Assembly (NCBI RefSeq): GCF_003344885.1
Contig: NZ_CP031155.1
Location: 948,501-1,012,500 of the forward strand
From: Altererythrobacter sp. ZODW24
GTDB taxonomy: Bacteria; Pseudomonadota; Alphaproteobacteria; Sphingomonadales; Sphingomonadaceae
Reading direction: 5' to 3'
DNA: 64,000 nucleotides
The notes beneath the pieces were generated by a model. That model had not been told where the DNA came from. It worked only from the letters and a program-made list of their open reading frames with translations, and ran no database searches. Positions 44,143-53,679 of the stretch are shown here, piece after piece. The translations under genes were made by a program, and so were the position numbers. Every line of letters begins with the position of its first letter. Position 1 is the stretch's first letter.

Positions 44143-45460
44143 TGGCGGCTGGTTTCTTTGCGGCCGGCTTCGCCGGATTTACCTGATTCATGCGAACCGG
44201 CATTCCATCGGTTGGCGTGCGGAGGCTGCTAATTACCAGCCGTCCGCCCTGCGCCAGCGACGGCGTCGAAATATAGGCCGTGTCATCGGTCCGTTGGATC
44301 ACGCGAACAGGCAGGATGCGAAGCTTGCCATCCCTGACCACCCAAATGGTATTGCCAGAGCGCAACGCATCGGCGGAGATTGCGGCATAAGAAGCAAGGC
44401 TCGCGCCAGTAATTTCGGCGCGCACAAAACTGCCGAGAAGCAGCGGCGGAGCGCGTGATGCCTCAGCGGCATCTTCGCCGCCTGTGACCAGCCGTCCGCC
44501 ACCAAGCGGATTGGGAACGCGCAGAAAAACGTCAATGGTGCGCGTTTCGGGATCAAGGATACCGTCTGCGCGGTCGACAAATGCATCCCAGCGATAAGTA
44601 AGCCCGCCAAAGTCGGAATAGACACTCGCCGGAATGCGCGAGCCATTGCTGCGAAGCAGCCCCGGGATCAGCGCCGCCTCGGATTCCGTCAGGGAAACGC
44701 GCACCTCATAGGAGGCAGTGGAGACGATTGAACCAAGCGCCTGACCGGCCTGCACCAGCGTGCCTACGGCTGCGGTCTCGCTTCGTACAATGCCGCTAAA
44801 GGGTGCTGAAACGCTGGTACGCGAAAGCGACAAGCGCGCATCGGCGAGATTGGCAGCCGCTCGCTCCCGCGCCGCACGTGCAGAGCGCAATTGCGGCTCG
44901 CGCGTGGCGAGCTGCGAAGGCTGGCTAGAAGCTCTCGGCTTAACGTCTTCGGTGGCCATACCGGCAGGCGGCAAGATGCGTGACGCATAGTCATCAGGAT
45001 CGACAACCGTCGCCAAGGCACTGCCGCGCGCCTCGCGCTGGGCAAAGCGCTCCAACTCCGCCTCTGCGATGGTAACCTCCTGCTGCGCCTGAAGCACTGC
45101 GACATCCTGCGCAGCCACGTCGGCGCGCGCAGTGCGCACCCGGTTGCGGAAATCGGAGGTGTCGATGCGGAACAAGGTCGTACCCGCCCCAACGGTGCTG
45201 CCCTCGCGGAAATTGCCGTTTACATAGGTCAGACGCCCGCCGACTTCCGCGCCGATTGTCACTTCCTCGCGCGGCTGCACAGTTCCCGAACCCTGCACCT
45301 GCAGTGGCCCCGCAGCTGCGGCAAAACTGGCAGTTTCTACCAGCGGAGCTTGTTCCACCCGTTCTTGCTCCACCGGTTCTGGCCGCAGCATGATCATCAG
45401 GGCAGCGAGCACAATCGCGCCGCCGATGAGGCCCACAGCCCATAATGCCTGCCGGGTCAT
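44135..45460 (-). CDS. RND efflux periplasmic adaptor (membrane fusion protein)
   Basis: A 441-residue HlyD/AcrA-type adaptor with one N-terminal helix (ALWAVGLIGGAIVLAALMIM), a lipoyl half (QGSGTVQPREEVTIGAEVGG), an alpha-hairpin rich in Ala/Arg/Glu and a barrel with LSRTSVSAPFSGIV. It links the pump to the outer-membrane channel. The stop overlaps the pump gene; its start overlaps the stop of the outer-membrane gene (ATGA). Confidence 0.92.
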   Translation of the reverse strand: MTRQALWAVGLIGGAIVLAALMIMLRPEPVEQERVEQAPLVETASFAAAAGPLQVQGSGTVQPREEVTIGAEVGGRLTYVNGNFREGSTVGAGTTLFRIDTSDFRNRVRTARADVAAQDVAVLQAQQEVTIAEAELERFAQREARGSALATVVDPDDYASRILPPAGMATEDVKPRASSQPSQLATREPQLRSARAARERAAANLADARLSLSRTSVSAPFSGIVRSETAAVGTLVQAGQALGSIVSTASYEVRVSLTESEAALIPGLLRSNGSRIPASVYSDFGGLTYRWDAFVDRADGILDPETRTIDVFLRVPNPLGGGRLVTGGEDAAEASRAPPLLLGSFVRAEITGASLASYAAISADALRSGNTIWVVRDGKLRILPVRVIQRTDDTAYISTPSLAQGGRLVISSLRTPTDGMPVRMNQVNPAKPAAKKPAANE

Positions 45461-46989
45461 TGCGTGTTTCCTTCTTCGGGGGAGGATGCGTCAGAGGGTA
45501 TCATTTCCAGCGGTGCTGGCGCGGTGTCGTTGGCCCAGTCGCCGCCCAATGCGCGGTGTACACCCAGCCGCGACAGGGCCACATCGCGCGCCGCCGCTGA
45601 TAGGCTCGACTCCACTTGATACACCGCACGCAAGGCATCGAGATAGGCGGTGTAGCTGCCGACGCCCGCCTCGAACCGCCGAGCTTGCAGGTTGAGCGAA
45701 GCTTCCGCCTCTCGCAGCTGCCCCATGATCAGGCCGTAGCGCTGACGGCGCTCTTCGTAATCGTCGGTCGCCACATCGACTTCGCGGTAAGCCGTCAGCA
45801 CGGCCCGTGCATAGGCGGCTGCTTGCTGGTCATAGGCGGCGCGCGCTGCCCGGATATTGGCCGAAATACGTCCCGCATCAAACAGCGGCGCGGCCAAGCT
45901 CGAACCCAGTGAGAGAACCCAGTTATCGGCGAAGTTGAAGGCTCCGGCGGGATCACCGCCCTGCGTGCCGACTGATCCGCTGAGCTGGATTGTCGGGAAG
46001 CGTTCCGCCCGGCGTGCGCCGATCCGCTCCCGGGCAGCCTCTAGCCGAACCGCAGCTGCGGCCACATCGGGGCGCTGCGTCAACAGTTCAGAAGGCAAGC
46101 CCGGCGGTACAGGTTCGAAAACCAGTCGCGGCGTCAGCGGCTTGTCCAAACGCAGCCGCAAGACTTCGGGATAGGCTCTGACGAGCGTCGCAAGGCGGCC
46201 ATTGGCGGCGTTAAGCGAGGCCTCAAGCTGCGGCAGCGATGCCTGCGCATTCCGAAGGTCTTGACGCACCTGGTAGAGCTCAAAACTCTCCGATAGGCCG
46301 CGACGGTAGCGCTCATCTGTTCGCGCTTCGCGGTCCGACAGCAGCTCCGCCGTCTTGACCGTAAGTTCGATCTGGCGGCGGGTATCGACGATTTCAAAGT
46401 AAGCACTGATTGTTTCCGCCGCCGCCGCGAGCTGCACAGAGCGGAAGTCGAATTCCGCTGCCAGCGCATCTCCCCGCGCTGCCGCCAAATCGCCGCGCAC
46501 ACGGCCGAAAAGATCAAGCTCATAGGCCGCGCCTATGCCCAGCGTGTAAGACTCGTTCACCAGCCGGTCCGCGCCGCCGCCAGCCAATCCGCCAAAGGCG
46601 CTGCCGTCCAGCGGGCTGTCCGAGTAGCTAGAGCCCGCACTGGCTGAAATCGCTGGGAAGAGAGCCGAACGCGCGATGCGTGCTTGCGCGCTAGCCTGCT
46701 CGACGCGGGCCGCCGCCTCGGCAATATCGAGATTGTCGCTAAGCGCGTCCTGCACCAGAGCGTCGAGCGTGGGATCGGCAAACGCTTCCCACCAACTGTC
46801 CGCGACATAGCTGCCAGCCACGCGGCTTGCAGAATATTCTGCCGGTAAGTCGCTGACGATAGCCGGCTGTTTCGCGTCAGGTGCCATGGATGTGCAGGCG
46901 CCAAGAAAGGCAATGAGCGGCATTATCAATGCTCTGCTGCGGAAGCTGCCCGAATTCTTGCTCGCCGTTTCGATGAACCGATTACGCAT
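45457..46989 (-). CDS. outer-membrane efflux lipoprotein (NodT/OprM type)
   Basis: A 510-residue TolC-like channel protein. The signal ends with IAFLGACTS, where the Cys is the lipid attachment site. Two OEP repeats follow, the first around SDNLDIAEAAARVEQASAQAR, the second from PSELLTQRPDVAAAAVRLEAA. This is the outermost part of the RND system and the first gene of the operon. Confidence 0.92.
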   Translation of the reverse strand: MRNRFIETASKNSGSFRSRALIMPLIAFLGACTSMAPDAKQPAIVSDLPAEYSASRVAGSYVADSWWEAFADPTLDALVQDALSDNLDIAEAAARVEQASAQARIARSALFPAISASAGSSYSDSPLDGSAFGGLAGGGADRLVNESYTLGIGAAYELDLFGRVRGDLAAARGDALAAEFDFRSVQLAAAAETISAYFEIVDTRRQIELTVKTAELLSDREARTDERYRRGLSESFELYQVRQDLRNAQASLPQLEASLNAANGRLATLVRAYPEVLRLRLDKPLTPRLVFEPVPPGLPSELLTQRPDVAAAAVRLEAARERIGARRAERFPTIQLSGSVGTQGGDPAGAFNFADNWVLSLGSSLAAPLFDAGRISANIRAARAAYDQQAAAYARAVLTAYREVDVATDDYEERRQRYGLIMGQLREAEASLNLQARRFEAGVGSYTAYLDALRAVYQVESSLSAAARDVALSRLGVHRALGGDWANDTAPAPLEMIPSDASSPEEGNTQ

Positions 46990-47233
46990 TTCGATTTGCT
47001 ACTGTTTGAGCGTAGCGATCACAAGCACTGCTTTTGCAAAAACTTCTTGGACGCAATGGTTTGCAGCGGTCAGGCGCGCTCAGCCAACAGTTGATCGCAA
47101 TCGAAGATGCGCGGTCTACAACCGGTTGGCGCCCATAAATTGGGTGCAACAAATATGAAATTTAGGTGTTCTTGCCGATGCACCTTGGCTCGCGCCCTCT
47201 CATCCTGAAAGAAATCAACGGGATGATATATCA
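46990..47233. other. divergent intergenic region, RND operon / secreted protein
   Basis: About 244 bp lie between the divergent starts. No regulator gene, clear operator or RNA gene is seen. An AT-rich stretch around 47140-47165 could hold a promoter for the secreted-protein gene, and the ATG at 47234 has GGGATG a few bases upstream. Confidence 0.35.
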
Positions 47234-48268
47234 ATGCCAAGTAAAACAACACTCGCAATTACCACCGCCCTCCCACTTGCCCTCACCTTGATCTCGTCGC
47301 CAGCGTTGGCGGACGATCCGGTGATCCAGGCGTACCAATTGCGTTACGATCCAGACCAGGGCGTGGGACAGACTGAAATTGTCGTGCGCGGCAACAAGCA
47401 GCGCTACACCAATGTCAAAACGAAGGCGGTTTCCGTTTGGGTCGGGATGAAAGGGCGCAAACCAGCACGCGCTTCTGGTGGCACCCATACAATGAAGATT
47501 GGCTCACACATTCTCGAATTTGATCAGCATACCGAATGGCGTCCTTACAAAACACGTTTCAACTACACAGCGCCGCGAAATGGTAGCTTTAATGCAACCC
47601 TGTTTTGTAACGGTAAGTTGGATGAATTGTCCGGTGAAGCGCGCATGAAGTTCCTTCGCAACGGAATGAGTTACCCGCTAGAAAATGCGTATCTCGGTCA
47701 ACTTGAATCAAGCTGGCTCATTGCTGATAAGCCCGGGCCAGGATTTGAAGACCCGCCAGAACGCCAAACTTGGACAAATACGGTCGAAATCGATGCTCGG
47801 ATCAAATGCGCAGCGCTGGACAAGAACGCTGGCGCTACGCGGACGAATCCCACACCGCCGCCACCCCAGCCGACGCGCACCAATCCTGATCCTGGAACCT
47901 TGCCGCGGCTCAAAACAGCCACACTCAAAATCTCGCCTTATGCCGTTCAGCAAGTCGGCGGACACAGTTGCCCGACCAAGCTGCGGCTGCGCGGCTTTAT
48001 CGAAACCAACCGCAGAATGCGTGGCAATCTGATTTTTGTCGGGCCGCAATATCTCTCGCCGGCCAAGCGGTTCAACTTCGGCGGCGCCAAAACGATGAAC
48101 CACATTGCCAGTTACACTATGAAGTGGGGCGGCGGCGGTTCTAATACCTTGGCGGTGAATGCGAACACCGCCCCAAGGCAGGATTTAACTTTCAAATTCA
48201 ACATTGTGAATGGTCAGGGCAATTTGGTCAGAACCGTCACCAAGTCCATTCGCGTCACGTGCGAATAG
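47234..48268 (+). CDS. secreted protein with two Cys-containing beta domains, unknown function
   Basis: A 344-residue exported protein. The signal peptide ends SSPALADDP. Two domains follow, separated by a Pro/Thr/Asn-rich linker (about residues 198-222, TPPPPQPTRTNPDPG). Each domain has exactly one Cys pair: LFCNG and IKCAA in the first, HSCPT and VTCE in the second, so one disulfide per domain is likely. Sequence style suggests immunoglobulin-like beta sandwiches. I do not recognise the family. It is convergent with the LuxR-type regulator; neither its partner nor role can be deduced. Confidence 0.7.
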   Translation: MPSKTTLAITTALPLALTLISSPALADDPVIQAYQLRYDPDQGVGQTEIVVRGNKQRYTNVKTKAVSVWVGMKGRKPARASGGTHTMKIGSHILEFDQHTEWRPYKTRFNYTAPRNGSFNATLFCNGKLDELSGEARMKFLRNGMSYPLENAYLGQLESSWLIADKPGPGFEDPPERQTWTNTVEIDARIKCAALDKNAGATRTNPTPPPPQPTRTNPDPGTLPRLKTATLKISPYAVQQVGGHSCPTKLRLRGFIETNRRMRGNLIFVGPQYLSPAKRFNFGGAKTMNHIASYTMKWGGGGSNTLAVNANTAPRQDLTFKFNIVNGQGNLVRTVTKSIRVTCE

Positions 48269-48272
48269 GGGC

Positions 48273-48300
48273 AGGGTTCAGGTCACGGGGCCTGAACCCT
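48273..48300. terminator. shared terminator-like hairpin between convergent genes
   Basis: A perfect 10-bp stem (AGGGTTCAGG at 48273-48282, CCTGAACCCT at 48291-48300) with an 8-nt loop lies just after the secreted-protein stop (48268). It overlaps the last codons of the regulator gene, encoding its GSGPVT end. It could serve both strands; no T-run follows. Confidence 0.5.
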
Positions 48301-50932
48301 CTACCCGCCCGGTGATTTCTGGATCAAGTTCTGGATATTGCTGCGCCTTGAGCACTGCGCCAAGGCGGCTTTCGGCATCAAGCTTCTGCAATATCGAAGA
48401 AACGTGATGCTCGACCGTACGCGGAGAGCGCGAGAGGCGTTCCGCGATTTCCCCGTTACTCAGCCCTTCGGTCATCAGGCCCAGCACGGTCTGTTCCTTG
48501 GCCGTGAGGCCAAAACTGTTGGTGCGAGCGGCTTTATAGGGGCCGCGCGCTATACGGATCGCCTCACGAGCAATGCCGCGCTCCACTGCAAGCGTGACCA
48601 GCCGGTTGATGGCCGCTGCGGCCTCTTGCTGCTGCAGCTGCGCGACGGCGTCCGAGATCCGCTCAGGGTCATCCTGCAGACCGAGACAGATGGCGGAGAG
48701 ATAGTGGCTGCCCAAGGCCGAGAATGCTTCGCTCGCCGCCGTCATTTCCCCTTCGAGCGCCAGCCGGAAGGGATGCGGCGCTTTGCCTAAGCCGGGCACT
48801 TTCCAGCCGCCGCAAAGCTGCGCCCAGAAGGCAAATTCTGCCCTGCCCCACTTGCTGAACCGATGCGCGTCGATCTTCTTCAGCGATGCAAAGGCCTCCT
48901 TCGCCTTCGCCATATCATCGGCAAGCCAAGCCCTTTCCATCAACGTCAACAGGACCGGAATCTGATATTGCACTTCGCTGGTTTGCAGCGCATCGGCGCG
49001 CGCCTGCTCGAGCGTTTGCCCGGCGCCGCTCTGCCCCATCCGCAATTGCGCTTTGCCCAGCATGATCCGCGCAGGCAGCTGCATGAGCATGGTCTGGTCA
49101 GGCCGAGCGAGGACAATTTCTGCAATGTCTTTCGCTTCTTGCAAGCGGCCCTGCTCAAGCCGCAATTGCGCCTGACGGCCGCGCAGATAGAAGGTCCAGG
49201 AATCAAGATCATGTTCGACATCGAACGCAATCCCCCGATGTAGAACCTCTTCGGCCAAATCGAGTTTGCGTAAATCCACTGCATATTCTGACAGGTTGGT
49301 GAAAACACGCGCAGCATCTTCGTGCAGATGGTTGTCGAGCGCCAAGCTGAGGCTCCGCTGCAAATCGTCCAAGCCATCTTCCTGACCAAGAAACAGCTTC
49401 GCCGTGCCGATATTGTTAAGCGCATGGACCAGAATTTCAGCCGGTGGTTCGCTGCCCGCCGTCTCCAGCGCCCGGTGCCCCCAATCGATGGCCTCATCCA
49501 TTCGGCTGTTGAGCATCATCATTTGTGACCGCATTGAATAGGCCATCGCCAGTTTTTCGGCGTCATCCAGCTGCTCAAACAAAGCGATGGAATCGTCGAG
49601 ATAACGGCCGGCTTGGGCGGCTTCACCCCGGTACCAATGCAAGCGCGACAACCTACGGAGATTTTCGGCCACCTTATCCTCGCGCCCAATCGCGCGCCAT
49701 AATGTCAGTGCATGACGGCGTGCTTCGATCACGCGGTCATCAACCTTCAACGCCAAGCCTGCCTCATAGGCCCAGCTCTCATAAAGCTCCGCAGCAAGCT
49801 CCGGCGAGGCTTCGTCGACGAAATCCAGCGCAGTTTCGAAATAGGCCGCGGCCTCCGAATGTGCCCCCAGACGCGCGGCGCGCTCCCCGGCGACAGGCGC
49901 ATAATCGAGCACTGCCTTTGCATCGAGCGCGCCTTTTGCATGATGCACGATCTCACAAGCAGCGAATTTATCCGGCAATTCGAGCATGAGCGCCAAGTGC
50001 TTTTGATGGAGCCGGACCAGCTCATGCGATGAACAGCGCTGGCTGGTCGCGAGCCGGGCAAGTTCATGGCGAAACCGCAAGCGTCCGTCGCTTGTACTCA
50101 CCAGAATTCCTGAAGCGATGGATTGCTCGATCCATTGCTCGTGATCTTCAATCCACCGGCCATGCAGCGCGGGCTCAATCGGCACTGGAATAATACTCAG
50201 CGCTTCCAGAAATGAGCGGTGCTTTTCGTCCAACCGGGCGAGGCGGCCAGCAACCGCATCCTGGACCGATTCCGGAACCCGCGCTTCCTCGTCGCTCTTA
50301 TCCGAGAGAATTTCCGAAACGAAAAACGGATTGCCGCCGGTAATCTGCAGCAGCCGTTCGGCGTTTCGTTCACTCCCGGCAGCAAGCTGGCGGACAGCCT
50401 CAATGCTTAGCGGCGAGAGCTCTATGCGTTCGACACGGTCAGATGGCAGGTCGCCAAGCACTCGGCGGAGGGGATGATCCCGTCCGACCTCATCATCGCG
50501 GAATGAAATGACCAATAGCACCGGACACAGGGCAATCCTGCGGCCAAGAAAACGAATGAAATCGAGCGTGCCGACATCAGCCCAATGGACATCCTCGATT
50601 ATTAGTACGGCGGGCGTGTCACTCTGCTGCAACCGCGCAAACAGCTGCGGAAACAGAGCGATGGCGCCTTCATTGCCGCGATATTCATCCTGATCCAACA
50701 GCAGTGCGGCGATGTCCTGCACTGGGCCGAGCGGCCGCGGCGTAAACAACGCATCGCACATGCCCCAATATGCCCGCGTCTGATCGGATAATCCGGCCAC
50801 AAACTCACGCAGCAGCGAGGATTTGCCGATACCGGCCTCGCCGCTCAATGCGATCACCCTCCCTGCACCGGCCATAGCTTCGGCGGTCAGATCGGCTAGC
50901 CGTTGCAGCTCGGTATCGCGCTCGAAAAGCAT
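48278..50932 (-). CDS. large ATP-binding LuxR-family regulator (LAL/MalT-like)
   Basis: An 884-residue regulator from the ATG at 50932 (the frame is open further, to 50959). The N-terminal AAA/NACHT-like ATPase has the Walker A loop GEAGIGKSSLLR and Walker B region VLIIEDVHWADVGTLDFI. A TPR-like helical middle follows. The C-terminal LuxR HTH lies at about residues 810-870 (LTAKEQTVLGLMTEGLSNGE, then SRSPRTVEHHVSSILQKL). Ligand and target are not identifiable. It is convergent with the secreted protein gene and divergent from the FixK-like regulator. Confidence 0.88.
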   Translation of the reverse strand: MLFERDTELQRLADLTAEAMAGAGRVIALSGEAGIGKSSLLREFVAGLSDQTRAYWGMCDALFTPRPLGPVQDIAALLLDQDEYRGNEGAIALFPQLFARLQQSDTPAVLIIEDVHWADVGTLDFIRFLGRRIALCPVLLVISFRDDEVGRDHPLRRVLGDLPSDRVERIELSPLSIEAVRQLAAGSERNAERLLQITGGNPFFVSEILSDKSDEEARVPESVQDAVAGRLARLDEKHRSFLEALSIIPVPIEPALHGRWIEDHEQWIEQSIASGILVSTSDGRLRFRHELARLATSQRCSSHELVRLHQKHLALMLELPDKFAACEIVHHAKGALDAKAVLDYAPVAGERAARLGAHSEAAAYFETALDFVDEASPELAAELYESWAYEAGLALKVDDRVIEARRHALTLWRAIGREDKVAENLRRLSRLHWYRGEAAQAGRYLDDSIALFEQLDDAEKLAMAYSMRSQMMMLNSRMDEAIDWGHRALETAGSEPPAEILVHALNNIGTAKLFLGQEDGLDDLQRSLSLALDNHLHEDAARVFTNLSEYAVDLRKLDLAEEVLHRGIAFDVEHDLDSWTFYLRGRQAQLRLEQGRLQEAKDIAEIVLARPDQTMLMQLPARIMLGKAQLRMGQSGAGQTLEQARADALQTSEVQYQIPVLLTLMERAWLADDMAKAKEAFASLKKIDAHRFSKWGRAEFAFWAQLCGGWKVPGLGKAPHPFRLALEGEMTAASEAFSALGSHYLSAICLGLQDDPERISDAVAQLQQQEAAAAINRLVTLAVERGIAREAIRIARGPYKAARTNSFGLTAKEQTVLGLMTEGLSNGEIAERLSRSPRTVEHHVSSILQKLDAESRLGAVLKAQQYPELDPEITGRVEGSGPVT

Positions 50933-51122
50933 CAACCAAGAATGGCCCCGCTTTCGCACTTTGCCAACTCATACTGTGCAAAACCCTTAGTGGGCATGGC
51001 AAACATGCACTGCAGTTGGATGATTTGGTGCAACATTATGACCGCCACCCTATCGCGAAATCGCCACTGCGGATGGTGCCGGCCAGAGTAATATCTGGAC
51101 GGTCACAAATCATCACGTTCCG

Positions 51123-51136
51123 TTGATCTGGATCAA
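51123..51136. promoter_or_regulatory. FNR/FixK box before the regulator gene
   Basis: TTGATCTGGATCAA is a perfect match to the FNR consensus TTGAT-N4-ATCAA, centred about 42 bp before the regulator ATG at 51172. This suggests autoregulation by the FNR-type protein it precedes. Confidence 0.85.
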
Positions 51137-51171
51137 AGACTGCGGCAGCATTCCCCCACACAACCCAGACC

Positions 51172-51888
51172 ATGTCCAATCGTCTGTCTTCGGTGCCAAC
51201 TGCGCCTAGCAAATATCTCTTCGACGGCTTCTTGCGCGCCTTTGCCCCTGCAGCATCTTCAGATGAGACCGTGTACGCCCTCCGCAAACTCGCCCAGCCG
51301 ATGCACATCGGGCGCGGGCGTACCGTGCCGCTTGATCCCGCAAGCGATGCCCTCGTCTATGTTGGCGACGGCGCGACAAAACTGATCGCCAGCGCGTCGA
51401 GCGGGCGCGAACAAATTGTCGCCTTTCATTTTACAGGAGACCTGATCTCAGTTCCCGCAGGGGCGTGGCACTCATATGCCTTATGTGCGCTTGCCGAGAC
51501 TGACCTTTTGGTCTTTCCAGCAGAGTCTTTTCTGGAGATCGCAGGGACCGAACGGGAAATCATGGATGCGTTGCTCCAGCGGTCACTCACAGCGCTGCAT
51601 CGTTGCCGCGACAAAGCCGTCGGACTTGGCCGCAAGAATGCACAGGAGCGGCTCGCCAGCTTTCTGGTCGGAATGGCCGAACGGATCGGTTCGATTGAGC
51701 CAGACAGATGCTTACTCGAACTGCCGATGTCGCGCCGGGACATCGGCGATAGCTTGGGGCTGACGATCGAGACAATCAGCCGTCAATTCAGCGAATTGCG
51801 CTTGGCTGGCTTGATCGAAACGACGGGTCGATCCCGTGTGCTGCTGTGCGACCCAGCCGCGCTGACCGAGCGCGCCGGGCACACATGA
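51172..51888 (+). CDS. Crp/FNR-family regulator, FixK-like (no N-terminal cysteines)
   Basis: A 238-residue transcription factor with a cyclic-nucleotide-like sensor domain (GREQIVAFHFTGDLIS) and a C-terminal HTH (MSRRDIGDSLGLTIETISRQ). The recognition helix has the FNR-type Glu/Ser/Arg (E200, S203, R204), which reads the TTGAT half. The N-terminus (1-35) has no cysteine, so the O2-sensing [4Fe-4S] site of FNR is absent; the only Cys are near 105, 145, 180 and 227. This is the pattern of FixK, which is usually turned on by FixJ. Its gene and the cbb3 operon that follows both carry FNR boxes. Confidence 0.88.
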   Translation: MSNRLSSVPTAPSKYLFDGFLRAFAPAASSDETVYALRKLAQPMHIGRGRTVPLDPASDALVYVGDGATKLIASASSGREQIVAFHFTGDLISVPAGAWHSYALCALAETDLLVFPAESFLEIAGTEREIMDALLQRSLTALHRCRDKAVGLGRKNAQERLASFLVGMAERIGSIEPDRCLLELPMSRRDIGDSLGLTIETISRQFSELRLAGLIETTGRSRVLLCDPAALTERAGHT

Positions 51889-51926
51889 ACACGTCTTCAA
51901 ATCGGATCCGCGACTTTTTTCCAAAT

Positions 51927-51940
51927 TTGACATGGATCAA
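51927..51940. promoter_or_regulatory. FNR/FixK box before ccoN
   Basis: TTGACATGGATCAA matches TTGAT-N4-ATCAA at nine of ten conserved positions, centred about 64 bp before the ccoN ATG. It implies control of the whole cbb3 operon by the upstream FixK-like regulator under low oxygen. Confidence 0.8.
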
Positions 51941-51997
51941 TGCAGCAGCCCGCGTGCCTGCCTAATGCGGGCCAAGTTCAAGAGGGATTAAAAACTC

Positions 51998-53668
51998 ATG
52001 GAAGCAGTACTTGGTAGGGTCGGACTTTGGTTCCTAGTCCTCTTGCTCGCCATCGGCGCCTATGCTGGCGCTCAAGACACTGCGTTCGCCGCGCATGCAG
52101 CGCTTATTGCTGTGCTCGCCTTCGTCCTGATTTGGGTGACTGCGAACAGTTATGACCCGCTCGCGAAAATGCAGAGCATGTTCCACATGCCCACTGACCC
52201 CTCACGTTATGATGATGATCCGGTCCGCTGGGGCGTCGTCGCGACGATGTTCTGGGGCATGGTCGGCATGCTGGTCGGTGTGTTTATCGCGCTGCAACTG
52301 GCGTTTCCGTCGCTCAATTTCGAACCTTATTTGAACTTCGGGCGGGTTCGCCCGCTCCATACGTCAGCGGTTATTTTCGCGTTTGGTGGCAATGCCTTGA
52401 TCGCAACAAGTTTCTATGTCGTGCAGCGCACTTGCCGCGCGCGGTTAGCTTTCCCCAGCCTCGCCCGCTTCGTGTTTTGGGGTTATCAGCTGTTTATCGT
52501 GCTGGCGGCCACCGGCTATCTGCTGGGCGTTACACAGTCGAAGGAATATGCCGAGCCGGAATGGTATGTCGATATCTGGCTGACCATCGTTTGGGTCAGC
52601 TACGGCACGGTGTTCATTGGCACGCTGATCCGCCGTCACGAGCCGCATATCTATGTCGCCAATTGGTTCTTCCTCGCTTTCATCATCACCGTGGCGATGC
52701 TGCATCTGGTCAACAATCTGGCCATGCCCGTCAGCCTGCTGGGATCACGCAGCTACAGCGCCTTTGCCGGAGTGCAAGATGCACTGACGCAGTGGTGGTA
52801 CGGTCATAATGCAGTTGGATTTTTCCTGACCGCCGGTTTCCTCGCGATGATGTATTATTTCGTCCCGAAACAGGCAGAGCGGCCGATCTATTCCTATCGC
52901 CTGTCGATCATCCACTTCTGGTCGCTGATCTTCCTCTACATCTGGGCTGGACCACACCACCTCCATTATACCGCTCTGCCCGACTGGGCGCAGACATTGG
53001 GCATGGTTTTTTCGATTATGCTGTGGATGCCCAGCTGGGGCGGCATGATCAACGGGCTGATGACGCTGAACGGCGCGTGGGACAAAGTCCGCACCGATCC
53101 GATCATCCGCATGATGGTGATGGCGCTCGCATTCTACGGAATGAGCACGTTCGAAGGTCCGGTGCTGAGCATCAAGGCCGTGAACAGCCTGTCGCACTAT
53201 ACTGACTGGACCATCGGCCACGTGCACTCCGGTGCGCTTGGTTGGAACGGCATGATCACCTTCGCCTGCGTGTATTACCTCGTGCCCCGCCTGTGGAAGC
53301 GCGAGCGGATGTTCTCGCTCCGCATGATCAACTGGCACTTCTGGCTCGCGACGATCGGCATCGTTTTCTATGCATCAAGCATGTGGGTCGCCGGGATCAC
53401 CCAAGGCCTGATGTGGCGCGAATATGGCCTCGACGGTTATCTGGTGAACAGCTTCGTCGACACGGTCGAGGCGCTCCATCCGATGTACATTATGCGCGCC
53501 TTCGGCGGCGGCCTGTACCTGCTCGGCGGTGCTATCATGACCTACAACGTCTGGATGACGCTGAAGGGCCGTATCCGCGAGGAGGCACCGATGTCGCAGC
53601 CGATCTTCGATGACCAGAAAGATCGCCCCATCACCACCCCCGTCCCCGCACAAGTGCCGGCTGAGTAG
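51998..53668 (+). CDS. ccoN: cbb3-type cytochrome c oxidase subunit I
   Basis: The catalytic subunit (heme b, heme b3 and CuB), 556 residues with twelve or more helices. Typical blocks are [56 protein letters not shown] and [19 protein letters not shown], with the histidines expected to bind heme and copper. The C-terminus carries the hydrophilic tail of CcoN. A purine-rich AAGAGGG site precedes the ATG. It is the first gene of ccoNOQP; the downstream ccoO starts 12 bp later. High-affinity terminal oxidase for microaerobic growth. Confidence 0.96.
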   Translation: MEAVLGRVGLWFLVLLLAIGAYAGAQDTAFAAHAALIAVLAFVLIWVTANSYDPLAKMQSMFHMPTDPSRYDDDPVRWGVVATMFWGMVGMLVGVFIALQLAFPSLNFEPYLNFGRVRPLHTSAVIFAFGGNALIATSFYVVQRTCRARLAFPSLARFVFWGYQLFIVLAATGYLLGVTQSKEYAEPEWYVDIWLTIVWVSYGTVFIGTLIRRHEPHIYVANWFFLAFIITVAMLHLVNNLAMPVSLLGSRSYSAFAGVQDALTQWWYGHNAVGFFLTAGFLAMMYYFVPKQAERPIYSYRLSIIHFWSLIFLYIWAGPHHLHYTALPDWAQTLGMVFSIMLWMPSWGGMINGLMTLNGAWDKVRTDPIIRMMVMALAFYGMSTFEGPVLSIKAVNSLSHYTDWTIGHVHSGALGWNGMITFACVYYLVPRLWKRERMFSLRMINWHFWLATIGIVFYASSMWVAGITQGLMWREYGLDGYLVNSFVDTVEALHPMYIMRAFGGGLYLLGGAIMTYNVWMTLKGRIREEAPMSQPIFDDQKDRPITTPVPAQVPAE

Positions 53669-53679
53669 GAGCAGAAATC

